DNA of 64,000 nucleotides from a virus. The stretch lies in IMG/VR virus record IMGVR_UViG_3300042907_001080, positions 186,001-250,000 of that record; one strand, given 5' to 3'. A program made the position numbers and the translations under genes. Within the stretch, counting starts at the first letter, position 1, and each line of letters starts with the position of its first letter. Under the pieces are notes generated by a model. That model searched no databases. It saw only the letters and a list, made by a program, of their open reading frames with translations, and was not told where the DNA came from. Below are positions 7,763 to 16,154 of the stretch, one piece after another.

Positions 7763-8338
7763 TTAGAGAAGTGTGCCGCAGTCCAGATCCATGCGTCCAG
7801 GCAGCAGTATGGTGCCAAAATCTATGTTTGCAGATTGTAAAGCTACCTGCATGGCATTGGTATAAGTGCCGTCTATGCGTCCAAAATCATAGGAAGTTAA
7901 AATGTCTGTGACTGGAATAATGGTTTTGAAACTCACTGTGGAGCCAAAAGCAGTGACTTCTATGTCCTTTCTGCTGGTAGTAGATCCAGGAGCTGCTACG
8001 CCAGCCATGGTAATCTGTTGATGTGTGCTGGCCAGCATAACACCAGCATCGGTGTCTATTCTAATAAAAGCATCTGGAGCAGTGCTGTTGACTGTAATAG
8101 TATCTGTGTTTTCGTCCAACAGCATCTTGGTGCCGGATACTAGCTTTTTAAATTTTAGATCAGCGCCTACTTTTTCTTTGAAAACACCTGCACCCACCGC
8201 ACCTACGTTGGTAGCAGTGATAGTTAGTTGTGTGCTTATATCTGCGAAGTTTGCATTTACTTTCTGGAATGCCGTGCGTAGATCATCGCCCAGTCCATCA
8301 TTTACCACATTGCCGATATTGATTGTTTGTATAGTCAT
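7763..8338 (-). CDS. Short fibre/virion protein with N-terminal anchor segment (191 aa)
   Basis: Residues 1-35 (INIGNVVNDGLGDDLRTAF and QKVNANF) are the clearest copy of the anchor segment shared by several fibre genes here. Next comes an F-K-K-L-V-S-G-T segment that also occurs in the 2485-residue fibre protein, then 100 residues of beta-rich sequence. The size suggests an adaptor or short fibre. A late-promoter core lies 18 nt upstream of the ATG, with a purine-rich leader (AAAGAGAG) between them, so the gene can be transcribed separately from the genes before it. Confidence 0.75.
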   Translation of the reverse strand: MTIQTINIGNVVNDGLGDDLRTAFQKVNANFADISTQLTITATNVGAVGAGVFKEKVGADLKFKKLVSGTKMLLDENTDTITVNSTAPDAFIRIDTDAGVMLASTHQQITMAGVAAPGSTTSRKDIEVTAFGSTVSFKTIIPVTDILTSYDFGRIDGTYTNAMQVALQSANIDFGTILLPGRMDLDCGTLL

Positions 8339-8356
8339 AACACGCTCTCTTTAGTG

Positions 8357-8364
8357 TATTTACC
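8357..8364 (-). promoter_or_regulatory. T4-type late promoter (CGGTAAATA)
   Basis: On the minus strand the sequence reads CGGTAAATAC, one or two changes from the T4 late consensus TATAAATA, and lies just upstream of the 191-aa fibre gene at the end of the 2OG oxygenase-like gene. The distance to the ATG leaves an ordinary leader with a ribosome-binding site. Confidence 0.55.
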
Positions 8365-8797
8365 GTTTTTTGAAGTTAAAGGCTATGCTAATTCTAACTG
8401 CCTTACTAGTATTAGGTCTTACTCTATGCTCTAAACTACCAGGAAATACTAGCAGATCTCCTGCTTGGGGTGATTCTGTCCAATATGCTTCGCCCTGCTT
8501 AAACTCTATAAGACCCGCAGGAACCTGTACATACAGCACCCCAACTCTAGCCCACTGACTGTGACTATGCCAACCCGTGCCTTCACCCTGTAGATTAACA
8601 TTAAACCACCATGTGTCTATACTACCCGCTTCTGCTTCAACTGCCCTATATGTTGATTCAAACCATGGAAAAGGCTGACCAGTATAACCTATACTCTGCC
8701 AGCCTGCTCCGTACCTGCGTCTATAGTCCAAACCACGCTGATGTTGTATCAGTTCCGCCAACCCTGCGTCAACTGCCAGCCTGCGTTGTTCAAACAT
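8360..8797 (-). CDS. 2OG-Fe(II) oxygenase-like protein (2OG-FeII_Oxy_5 type)
   Basis: A 145-residue double-stranded beta-helix protein. It has the GWHSHSQW motif near 76-83 supplying metal-binding histidines and a G-V-L-Y-V-Q-V-P strand. The C-terminal FPGSLEHRVRPN...RISIAFN block supplies the distal His and the 2-oxoglutarate-binding Arg. This is the pattern of the phage 2OG-FeII_Oxy_5 family common in marine myoviruses, whose substrates are unknown. I start at ATG 8797; a TTG one codon earlier is also possible. It follows the LamG fibre gene with no gap, so it may act on a virion protein, but that is inference. Confidence 0.85.
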   Translation of the reverse strand: MFEQRRLAVDAGLAELIQHQRGLDYRRRYGAGWQSIGYTGQPFPWFESTYRAVEAEAGSIDTWWFNVNLQGEGTGWHSHSQWARVGVLYVQVPAGLIEFKQGEAYWTESPQAGDLLVFPGSLEHRVRPNTSKAVRISIAFNFKKR

Positions 8798-8800
8798 CAA

Positions 8801-11728
8801 TTACCAATAGAAGTTAAACACATGTGAAGTGCTGGTATTGCCAGTCAACCCGGTATTATCGTATGTTATGGTTCTGCCACCGTTGAAGTCTACCTGATTT
8901 CCTATCACAGTTCTAGTGCCAAAGCCTGCTATGTTGCTGGTTATTCTAGCACCAACTGGTATAGCCGTAGCCTCAGCCAATCTAGGATCATCTACAAGAC
9001 AGTATGTAGCGCCTAGCGTGCCGCCACTATAAGGATGTACTAATCCAGTGAATGTGTTCGGGAACTCTTCACTCACAGTTGTACCGTTGTTGACGATAGT
9101 ATGTCTAGCACCAGTGAAGTTTACTGTGGCCACGCCGCTCCATCCAGGTGAAACATCTACTCCCCAGTTACTAGGATCTGCTGTGAACACTGCTGCGGTG
9201 ACTATGCAAAACGTAGAATCGCTAGTATTTGTTACGGTATTTCCTACTCGAACTTGTTTATCTAAATTAGGATACGCTGACTTGGAAATATAGATAGTGG
9301 TCAGAGTGTTAGTGACTACCGATACACCATTCAACTCATAATAAGATGTATCAGATAACGGGTAACCCAAGTCCAAGAACAATCGAGTATCTGATTCAAC
9401 ACCATAAGTCACTGTGGAAGTAAATGCCGCGGCATACTTGGCCGTGTTACTGATTCTAACCATGGCCATCTTGCCATCAAAGTAGTTGTTGCCACCGCTT
9501 ATATTACCTATGGCTAAACTGTCTGTAGAGTTAGTATAGTTGGCTGTGCCAAATGTTCCTGAAACTTTAGTCTGCTCAACACCATTATAGAATACTTTCT
9601 GTGTGCCTGCGTCGTTGACAATGGCCACGTGTGTCCATTGCGCTGGAGTAGGTTCAGTGTATCGTACATCGTCATATTGAGCGCCTTGACCAACAACTAA
9701 TTTGCTGTCACTTATTGCTATGTTTATAGCATTAGTTGCGGCCCAACCTTCTTGATTTAACAAGCCCCATATGCCGCCAGTCATATTTGCGCTGCCATCA
9801 CCTGAACTATTAGCGTTTAACCAGAACTCTATGGTCCAAGATGTGCCCAAGTTCCAGTCGGTGCTGGCAGGTGTTGATAGATAATCTCCTTGAGGTTGAT
9901 TAAACTGTAAACTAAACGGTGGCTCTGGATCAAGACTGGTGTCATTGATGGTAATGTCATTGTCGGTGGTTGCTAATACTGTACCAGTGATGCTAACTGA
10001 TCGAAGACTGACTGTAAATGTTTCACTACCCTCAGTGGTAGCATCAACATCGGGTGTTACTGTAAATGAACCTGCGTTATTGGTAATTTCTACTTCGCCA
10101 CTGCTTGTACCGAAATCACCAGCGTTAGTTTCTACGGTCCAAAAATAAGTGTCGTCGGGAATATTAGTTCCGCTTACATCAATTATTAAACTACTGCCTT
10201 CATTGACATTGTTGGCTCTAGGTGCTATTTGATAAGTTGGCTCTGGTGTTAGGCTGGTGTCATTGATAGTTACTGAATCACTGGTTACTAAGTTTGGTTC
10301 TAAAAGACCAGTACGCAGGCTTACTGTAAATGACCCAGGGCCTTCGGTGGTATCATCAGCAGTGGGTGTCACCGAGAACGTTCCTGAATTACTTGTAACC
10401 GTAACAGTTCCAAAGGTTGTGGTAAAGTCTTCAAAGCCAGTTTCTATGACCCAGGAATAATTGCCATCTGATATATTAGTTCCACCAACTGTGAATTCTA
10501 AACTACTGCCTTCATCAACGTTGTCAGCGGCAGGTGTTAGTGTATATGTTGGCTCTGGTGTTAGACTTGTGTCATTGATAGTTACTGGATCACTGGTCAC
10601 TAATATATCACCAGCGATACTATCTGCTCGAAGACTGACTGTAAATGTCTCTGCACCCTCGGTGGTGGTATCAGTATCGGGTGTTACTGTAAATGAACCT
10701 TCGTTATTGGTAATGGTAACTAATCCATTATTTGCGCCAAAATCGCCTGCGCTGGTCTCCATAGTCCAATAATAAGTGCCGTTGACAATATTAGTTCCAC
10801 CTACATTAAATGTCAAAGTGCTGCCTTCATCGACGTTATCAGCATCTGGAGTCAGTGTATAAGTTGGTTGGATGCTGCCACTAAAAGCCAGTAGATAGAC
10901 CGGTCCTGTATAACTTGCTACTCCATCACCGATACCAGGATTGGTTTGTCTTTCTCTCCCTGGACGCTGTTGTTGACTGTTGGCGTGGAAATCATTGCCC
11001 CAATAACTCCAAAATGTTTCTAATGGATTATTATTGCGCCATTGATCACCTTTACCTGACAGTAGATTGCCACTGTAAGAGCACAAGGCCTGAATGTCGT
11101 TGTCAGCCTCTCGATTGATACCCATTATGACAAACTTGTCCGGAAGGTCTCCGTCGTTGTCTCTAAACCCTGAGCCGCCGTTGCTGGTCAATAAACCAGA
11201 ATATCCATTTGCGCCAGCAGTGAAATTGGTAACGGCTGGGCTCCCATATACTGTGTCGTTGGTGTGAAATGGAGTGTTGGTTTGAAGATAATAATCTAAA
11301 CGTCTAATAATATCGTAGATGGTTTCTGAACCTGTACTGGACACTAGATCGTATATCAAATAGTTGGTGTTAGAAGTGGGATCTGATAATGTGCCAGAAC
11401 CATCTACCAAGGCTATTTTTGTAATGCCAGTTTTAAGGAAAAAGTTAGCATAAACACCACCACCGTCGCCAAATGCTGTGCGAGTAATCGCACCAGAAGA
11501 TTGGAAGTTGGCTTCTCGGAATCCGGTGGTTCCAATACGGGCAAAAGGATCACTTAAGGTTTCACTAGTTTTTAATCCGGTGGTGGCCATAAGGATTTGC
11601 CAACCTGAGGTGACTATGCCGCTGGTATCTACGTCGGGTGTAAAAGTAGTTGGCGGAGCCAATCCATCGCCACCTCCACCGCCTCCACCGCTGGTGGTGC
11701 TGATTAATAATATTTGTGATATGGGCAT
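8801..11728 (-). CDS. Tail fibre/adhesin: Gly-rich N-terminus, three Calx-beta-like repeats, LamG-like lectin domain
   Basis: A 975-residue modular adhesin. After a short hydrophobic start comes a run of glycines at 14-20. Residues 30-285 are a unique beta-rich domain. Residues 288-598 hold three repeats of about 104 aa with the pattern N-V-D-E-G-S...F-T-V...T-T-E-G-x-x-x-F-T-V-S-L-R...I-N-D-T-S, typical of Calx-beta-like domains. Residues about 605-765 form a LamG/concanavalin-like jellyroll (TSWTIEFWLN, W-T-H-V-A-I-V-N, Y-F-D-G-K-M-A-M-V-R-I-S), which usually binds sugars. The C-terminal 200 residues are unique. The ATG follows an AAGGAA site. Probable receptor-binding fibre. Confidence 0.82.
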   Translation of the reverse strand: MPISQILLISTTSGGGGGGGDGLAPPTTFTPDVDTSGIVTSGWQILMATTGLKTSETLSDPFARIGTTGFREANFQSSGAITRTAFGDGGGVYANFFLKTGITKIALVDGSGTLSDPTSNTNYLIYDLVSSTGSETIYDIIRRLDYYLQTNTPFHTNDTVYGSPAVTNFTAGANGYSGLLTSNGGSGFRDNDGDLPDKFVIMGINREADNDIQALCSYSGNLLSGKGDQWRNNNPLETFWSYWGNDFHANSQQQRPGRERQTNPGIGDGVASYTGPVYLLAFSGSIQPTYTLTPDADNVDEGSTLTFNVGGTNIVNGTYYWTMETSAGDFGANNGLVTITNNEGSFTVTPDTDTTTEGAETFTVSLRADSIAGDILVTSDPVTINDTSLTPEPTYTLTPAADNVDEGSSLEFTVGGTNISDGNYSWVIETGFEDFTTTFGTVTVTSNSGTFSVTPTADDTTEGPGSFTVSLRTGLLEPNLVTSDSVTINDTSLTPEPTYQIAPRANNVNEGSSLIIDVSGTNIPDDTYFWTVETNAGDFGTSSGEVEITNNAGSFTVTPDVDATTEGSETFTVSLRSVSITGTVLATTDNDITINDTSLDPEPPFSLQFNQPQGDYLSTPASTDWNLGTSWTIEFWLNANSSGDGSANMTGGIWGLLNQEGWAATNAINIAISDSKLVVGQGAQYDDVRYTEPTPAQWTHVAIVNDAGTQKVFYNGVEQTKVSGTFGTANYTNSTDSLAIGNISGGNNYFDGKMAMVRISNTAKYAAAFTSTVTYGVESDTRLFLDLGYPLSDTSYYELNGVSVVTNTLTTIYISKSAYPNLDKQVRVGNTVTNTSDSTFCIVTAAVFTADPSNWGVDVSPGWSGVATVNFTGARHTIVNNGTTVSEEFPNTFTGLVHPYSGGTLGATYCLVDDPRLAEATAIPVGARITSNIAGFGTRTVIGNQVDFNGGRTITYDNTGLTGNTSTSHVFNFYW
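9921..10868 (-). repeat. Three tandem DNA repeats of about 312-318 bp (Calx-beta-like modules)
   Basis: The fibre gene contains three in-frame repeat units whose borders can be seen from a recurring GGCTCTGG followed by GTGTCATTGAT on the plus strand, beginning near 9921, 10239 and 10551. The units differ at many positions but retain long matching stretches, so they can recombine with each other. They encode the Calx-beta-like domains of the LamG fibre protein. Confidence 0.85.
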
Positions 11729-11737
11729 CTCGTTTCC

Positions 11738-14700
11738 TTAATCTGGTCCAACATTGCCGGCCAACACCCACGAGTCTGTGTCAATCTTTAACAGCGTGGC
11801 CATACCGTACTCAGATACTAGGAAAGTTCCACCGTTTGAGTAATTATCATCACCGGGAATCATCACTTGTATACTGCCGCCTTCTGTGTTGATAGCCACA
11901 CTATCACCTCGAGGATTCACAATGGTAATCACAGTGCCTATGGGGAACTCTACGCGACTATTGTAGGGGATACGAATGCTTTCGATATCGTCGGTACAGA
12001 GAATGTGATGTCCGCGATCCACCATACCTAGCGTATAATCTACACCATTGAACAGTCTCTGCGGAACATCTGTAGCACTGGTACTCTGTTTGGTACCATC
12101 GGCAAACACAATGTTGCCGCCGTCTGTGTCACGCACAATTTCTACGACCATTGGTGGATAGTAACCAAAAACATCATAGTCGCTGGTGTTGTTGGTGGTT
12201 ACAGTCACTGTGGCTGTGGTTTTGATCAATGGATCACTGCTGTCGTTTAATAGGCCAGCATAATTGTTCACACCTGCTATATCAACAACATCAATAGCGT
12301 AGTTGAAATCGGCGCCCCAGTAGTTGGTCTCTGTATTAACATCTGTGTAGCAGAACTGTCCATACTCGCCTGTGCCCGAGCCGTCTAGAGGCAAGCGAGC
12401 AGCCCAAGCCCAATTATCATCATCGGTGCTATTACGTCCCGTGATATAGAAACTGTTAGCGTCTGTGACTAGACACTCACCAGAACTGCCAATGTAAGCA
12501 CTATAGTCAATGTTAGGAGACAGCCAACGCTTCCACACAGTTTCTCCTGCGGGTGTTAGTAGGAATATTTTAATAGCATAGTCTTCGTCTGTGGTGATAG
12601 TCTCTGAACTGTCATCTTCAACCGCTACCAATAGATTTCCGTCTGGTGTGCGGGCAATGGTTATATCCTGACCATCAGTGCGTCTCTGCCATTTGACTGT
12701 GCCTGTGCTGTCTAACTTGCTGACAAAAGAATCACCGCTGTCGTTTTCGTCTACAACATATATGTCTGTGCCAATGGTCACTACACTATGTCCTTCGTGA
12801 TCGTCGTTTCCAGCGTTGAGTTGACGAGCCCACTGTAGTGTACCTGCGCTGTTGAACTTGTAAACCACCGATAGATCATCAAAATTGTTAGCTGCCAATT
12901 CTCCATATCCACCGCCTACCGCAATGATATTGTCTTGACTGTCCACTGTCAGTGTAATTATTTCATCATACTTATCTTTTGCTGTGCCAAATGTGCGCTG
13001 CCAAGTAGGAGTAATCAGCACACAGTCATTGTCTCGTGAGTAGGTCACTGACCAACTACCGTCAGCAGTAAAGTCAACCTGTGCAGTTGTTTCTATCTTC
13101 CAAGTTGTTGATTGACTTGTACCTGACACATTGTCGATGTAAAACTCGTTTTGGCCAACGAAGAGATTAACTGTTAGGTCGTTAGCGGGACTTGTTCCGC
13201 CTAGGCTTGTTCCAGGAACAACAACAACATCACCGTTGACATAGTTACTACCGTTGGCGGTAATTACACGACTACCGTCTTGATTGCTGTAATCGTTGTC
13301 AAAGAACGGTCCTTGTATTGTAAAGATAAATCCAGAACCTACTTCAAAGTTAGTGCCTGATACTTCAGTATCAGTTGCCACTGTGGTTCCAGCGGCTGTT
13401 CCTGTATGAGTCACATTGTTAATGACACCACCGCCTAGCGTACCCCCTACTGTAATGATGATATCGTTGTCCGGTGTTGCTCCAGGTACGCCAACTAAAC
13501 TTGTACCTAAAATCTTGATCTTGTGCCCTGCTAGATAGTCTGTACCACCACTAACAACCGAAACACTATAAGTACCATCACCGTTGTTGGTGATGTCAAA
13601 TGTAGCACCTGAACCTTCTCGTGTTGTACCAGTCAATCCAGTGTAGCGTTCCGAAAAGTTAACACTTTGGAACGGTGAAATACCAGTTCCGCCAATCTGC
13701 CAGTTGTCATTGATATACTCAACTTCTGGAACAGCACTTCTTAAAATCACAATAGTGCCTACACCGCTGCCTGTTTGTGGGACTACAGGAAACTCAGCAC
13801 TGAACTCGCCCATTTTTCTACCACCTATCACATAGGCTCCGTCGCTGGTCCAGGCAATGGTGTTTAGTTCAACATCGCCGTCACTGTCTTTGAATTCTGT
13901 AACATTTAAAAGACGACCAGTATCTTGATCTAAAGTAAACAATATGCTGTAAGTATAGGTGTCAAAAACATAACCCAACCCCATGATGTTGCCTGTGACG
14001 GGATGAATTTTGAGGCTGGTTAACTCACCATTGTCGCCATTGTCATCTTCAAAAACTCTAACACTCCATAGTCTATCGCCTTCAGGACTGATCTTCATTA
14101 CGAATGCATGGTCGTCGTCATCTTCGTCGCCACCTATATAACTGTAGCCCTGTGAGTCAACTGCAACGCAATCGCCTTCGATGTGATTATTAGAATCGCG
14201 ACTGTCTAGACCAATAAACCAACCTACCTGCGTCTGTGTCAGTTTAAGGTCACCATCGTTGGGAATTGTCAGCGTACCGTCAGCACCAAATGTATAAGCG
14301 TAAGTTTCACTCTTGACAATGTTGTTGGCCACAGTGGTGTCAGCGTCTGGTACCAGTGTGGAATTTGTTGCGGTAATAGTTTCATCCCAGTTTTCATGAG
14401 TTAGAGGACTGTCGCTGGTAGTGTGGGTGACAAAGCGAGCCGGCACACGACTTTCTGTGAAACTTAAATCACCAATGGTCAAGTCAGTGCCTGCTGTGGG
14501 CAACTGTACCACAAAGTAATCGTATTCGTCGTCTGCTGAACTGCCATTTCGAAACGGTGTGGCATTCCAACTGTATCCGTATCCGTCTACGGCAAACTTG
14601 TCACCGAATACTGCTATGGCCTGACCGCGGCCTCCTTCTGGACTATCGGGTTCCTCTTCTTCTAGGTGGGCCACATCAACATAGCGTTGCCAAACCACCG

Positions 14701-15919
14701 CACCCTGTGTGTCATAGCGAACCACGATCATCTTGTTCTGTCCAAGATTTTCTCGGCCATTTTCTGAAACATCAGGTAGTGGGCCTGTTTTCTTGGCAAA
14801 TGTCAAGGATGATAGATAAACATCGCCTGTGGCAGTGGCTGTCAATCCCGCGATCCAACTGCCGCAAGGTCCTGGGCCAAGTCTGCGTGTCCACTGTACC
14901 ACACCACTTGAGTTCAGTTTGGTCAATATACCAGCAGACGCTTCTGGAGTGTTATTGATATCACTGTTTGTAGTTTTAACTTCATAGGCACCTACCGCAT
15001 AGATATTGCCCAGTGCGTCACTGGCACAGTCACCGCCGTACATGTCATAGGTGTCGGGTGCTTCTAGACTCTTGCTCCATACAGGCTCTAGATCCTCGTC
15101 TAGTTTTTCAATGAACATCTTGTTAACACCGGCATTGGTGTCGTGGTAATAACCAGTGACAAAAACATTCTCATCAGGGTCAACATCGATACCTGTAACA
15201 ACTACAAGGTCTGTTACGGGCAACTGTAAGGATTTTTTCAACAGCACTGAGCCATCAGTGATGCTGATTTCCATTATTAATACTGCGCTAGGTCCTGGAC
15301 CACCTTCACCCACTGAAAAGGCCAAGGCCAATGTGGTAGTGCTCTTTTCTTCAATGTAGCCTAGGAAGGACGAAATCTGTCCAATGACATATTCTTTCTT
15401 CCAACCCAAAGTGCCCGTGGATTCAAACTGCATCACGATAACATCAGAACTTTCATCGCCTGCGTTAAGAGTAATGTAAGCACGATCCGAACTGTCTATG
15501 GCCAATGCTATTGGATAATACTCACTGAATGATTTTTGCCAGGCTACGGCACCAGCGGCTGTGTATTTGGTAAGAACTGCTATGGGGTAACTGTCATTAT
15601 CTTCATAAGTTTGAGTCAATGAGTAAAGATTACCCAGGCTGTCATAGCGCAGAGCACGGGGGTTAGTGTCACCTTCTTGGCTACGCTGTGTGGCGATCCA
15701 ATGCTCTGTTGAGCCTGCTGTGACCACAACATTGCCCTCGGCAGTAAGAGTAGCACCATCGCCCCCACCATAACTCAACTGTGACCAAGTACTGGTACCA
15801 TTACCATACTTGACCTTGCCAGTATCTGTTTCTAATCCTGGTTCGCCGGCGGCTAGTACGGGATTAGTTTGTGTCCAGTTGGCCGCAGTGTCACGGCGTA
15901 GTTTGATTCTTGTTGTCAT
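11738..15919 (-). CDS. Giant fibre protein with Mtd-like N-terminus and beta-propeller (SBBP-like) repeats
   Basis: A 1393-residue protein. Residues 1-50 (IKLRRDTAANWTQTNPVLA, then GEPGLETDTGKVKYGNG) match the N-terminal trimerisation/attachment segment found in Mtd-type and many other phage fibres. Residues 70-480 and again about 1010-1230 contain blades of the type T-G-x-V-x-W-Q-K/R...A-I-D-S-x-x-N-I-Y, resembling SBBP beta-propeller repeats. Between them lie two Gly/Thr-rich segments. The C-terminus ends in a compact beta domain. The ATG at 15919 follows GGAGC. Propellers at the tip of a fibre suggest carbohydrate or protein binding on the host surface. Confidence 0.8.
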   Translation of the reverse strand: MTTRIKLRRDTAANWTQTNPVLAAGEPGLETDTGKVKYGNGTSTWSQLSYGGGDGATLTAEGNVVVTAGSTEHWIATQRSQEGDTNPRALRYDSLGNLYSLTQTYEDNDSYPIAVLTKYTAAGAVAWQKSFSEYYPIALAIDSSDRAYITLNAGDESSDVIVMQFESTGTLGWKKEYVIGQISSFLGYIEEKSTTTLALAFSVGEGGPGPSAVLIMEISITDGSVLLKKSLQLPVTDLVVVTGIDVDPDENVFVTGYYHDTNAGVNKMFIEKLDEDLEPVWSKSLEAPDTYDMYGGDCASDALGNIYAVGAYEVKTTNSDINNTPEASAGILTKLNSSGVVQWTRRLGPGPCGSWIAGLTATATGDVYLSSLTFAKKTGPLPDVSENGRENLGQNKMIVVRYDTQGAVVWQRYVDVAHLEEEEPDSPEGGRGQAIAVFGDKFAVDGYGYSWNATPFRNGSSADDEYDYFVVQLPTAGTDLTIGDLSFTESRVPARFVTHTTSDSPLTHENWDETITATNSTLVPDADTTVANNIVKSETYAYTFGADGTLTIPNDGDLKLTQTQVGWFIGLDSRDSNNHIEGDCVAVDSQGYSYIGGDEDDDDHAFVMKISPEGDRLWSVRVFEDDNGDNGELTSLKIHPVTGNIMGLGYVFDTYTYSILFTLDQDTGRLLNVTEFKDSDGDVELNTIAWTSDGAYVIGGRKMGEFSAEFPVVPQTGSGVGTIVILRSAVPEVEYINDNWQIGGTGISPFQSVNFSERYTGLTGTTREGSGATFDITNNGDGTYSVSVVSGGTDYLAGHKIKILGTSLVGVPGATPDNDIIITVGGTLGGGVINNVTHTGTAAGTTVATDTEVSGTNFEVGSGFIFTIQGPFFDNDYSNQDGSRVITANGSNYVNGDVVVVPGTSLGGTSPANDLTVNLFVGQNEFYIDNVSGTSQSTTWKIETTAQVDFTADGSWSVTYSRDNDCVLITPTWQRTFGTAKDKYDEIITLTVDSQDNIIAVGGGYGELAANNFDDLSVVYKFNSAGTLQWARQLNAGNDDHEGHSVVTIGTDIYVVDENDSGDSFVSKLDSTGTVKWQRRTDGQDITIARTPDGNLLVAVEDDSSETITTDEDYAIKIFLLTPAGETVWKRWLSPNIDYSAYIGSSGECLVTDANSFYITGRNSTDDDNWAWAARLPLDGSGTGEYGQFCYTDVNTETNYWGADFNYAIDVVDIAGVNNYAGLLNDSSDPLIKTTATVTVTTNNTSDYDVFGYYPPMVVEIVRDTDGGNIVFADGTKQSTSATDVPQRLFNGVDYTLGMVDRGHHILCTDDIESIRIPYNSRVEFPIGTVITIVNPRGDSVAINTEGGSIQVMIPGDDNYSNGGTFLVSEYGMATLLKIDTDSWVLAGNVGPD

Positions 15920-15922
15920 TGT

Positions 15923-16129
15923 TTATGCTCCGTTGCCACCGTCGATGGTGTTGTCTAAATTGTCGTTGTAGGTTTGATCAGCAAACCCGCCCTCTGCTAC
16001 ATACTGTGCTCTACCTGCTAGCCAAGGAACTAATGTGCTCCAAATGCTGCCGGTCCATTGATAGGTCACAGCGTTGTCACCTACGTATTCTTGCCCTAGT
16101 GTGGGCTCTGTTGGAAATGTTATTGCCAT
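15923..16129 (-). CDS. Small fibre-associated protein (68 aa)
   Basis: A 68-residue protein beginning MAITFPTEPTLGQEYVGDN with V-T-Y-Q-W-T-G-S-I-W-S. This short beta module is often found at fibre ends or as a stand-alone gene beside fibre genes of marine myoviruses. It has a good AGGACA site and its own late-promoter core upstream. It ends 4 nt before the giant Mtd-like fibre gene, suggesting joint expression. Function is not known. Confidence 0.65.
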   Translation of the reverse strand: MAITFPTEPTLGQEYVGDNAVTYQWTGSIWSTLVPWLAGRAQYVAEGGFADQTYNDNLDNTIDGGNGA

Positions 16130-16145
16130 TTTTGTGTCCTATTCA

Positions 16146-16153
16146 TATTTATC
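16146..16153 (-). promoter_or_regulatory. T4-type late promoter (GATAAATA)
   Basis: Minus-strand GATAAATA differs from TATAAATA at one base. It lies 16 nt upstream of the 68-aa fibre-associated gene, between the stop of the 1625-aa fibre gene and this ATG. It would drive the 68-aa gene and the 1393-aa fibre gene. Confidence 0.65.
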
Positions 16154-16154
16154 G

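Noticed and set aside
9921-10868. Possible CRISPR array or satellite
   Set aside because: The repeats are about 312-318 bp, in frame and encode protein domains; there are no short repeats with unique spacers and no cas genes.
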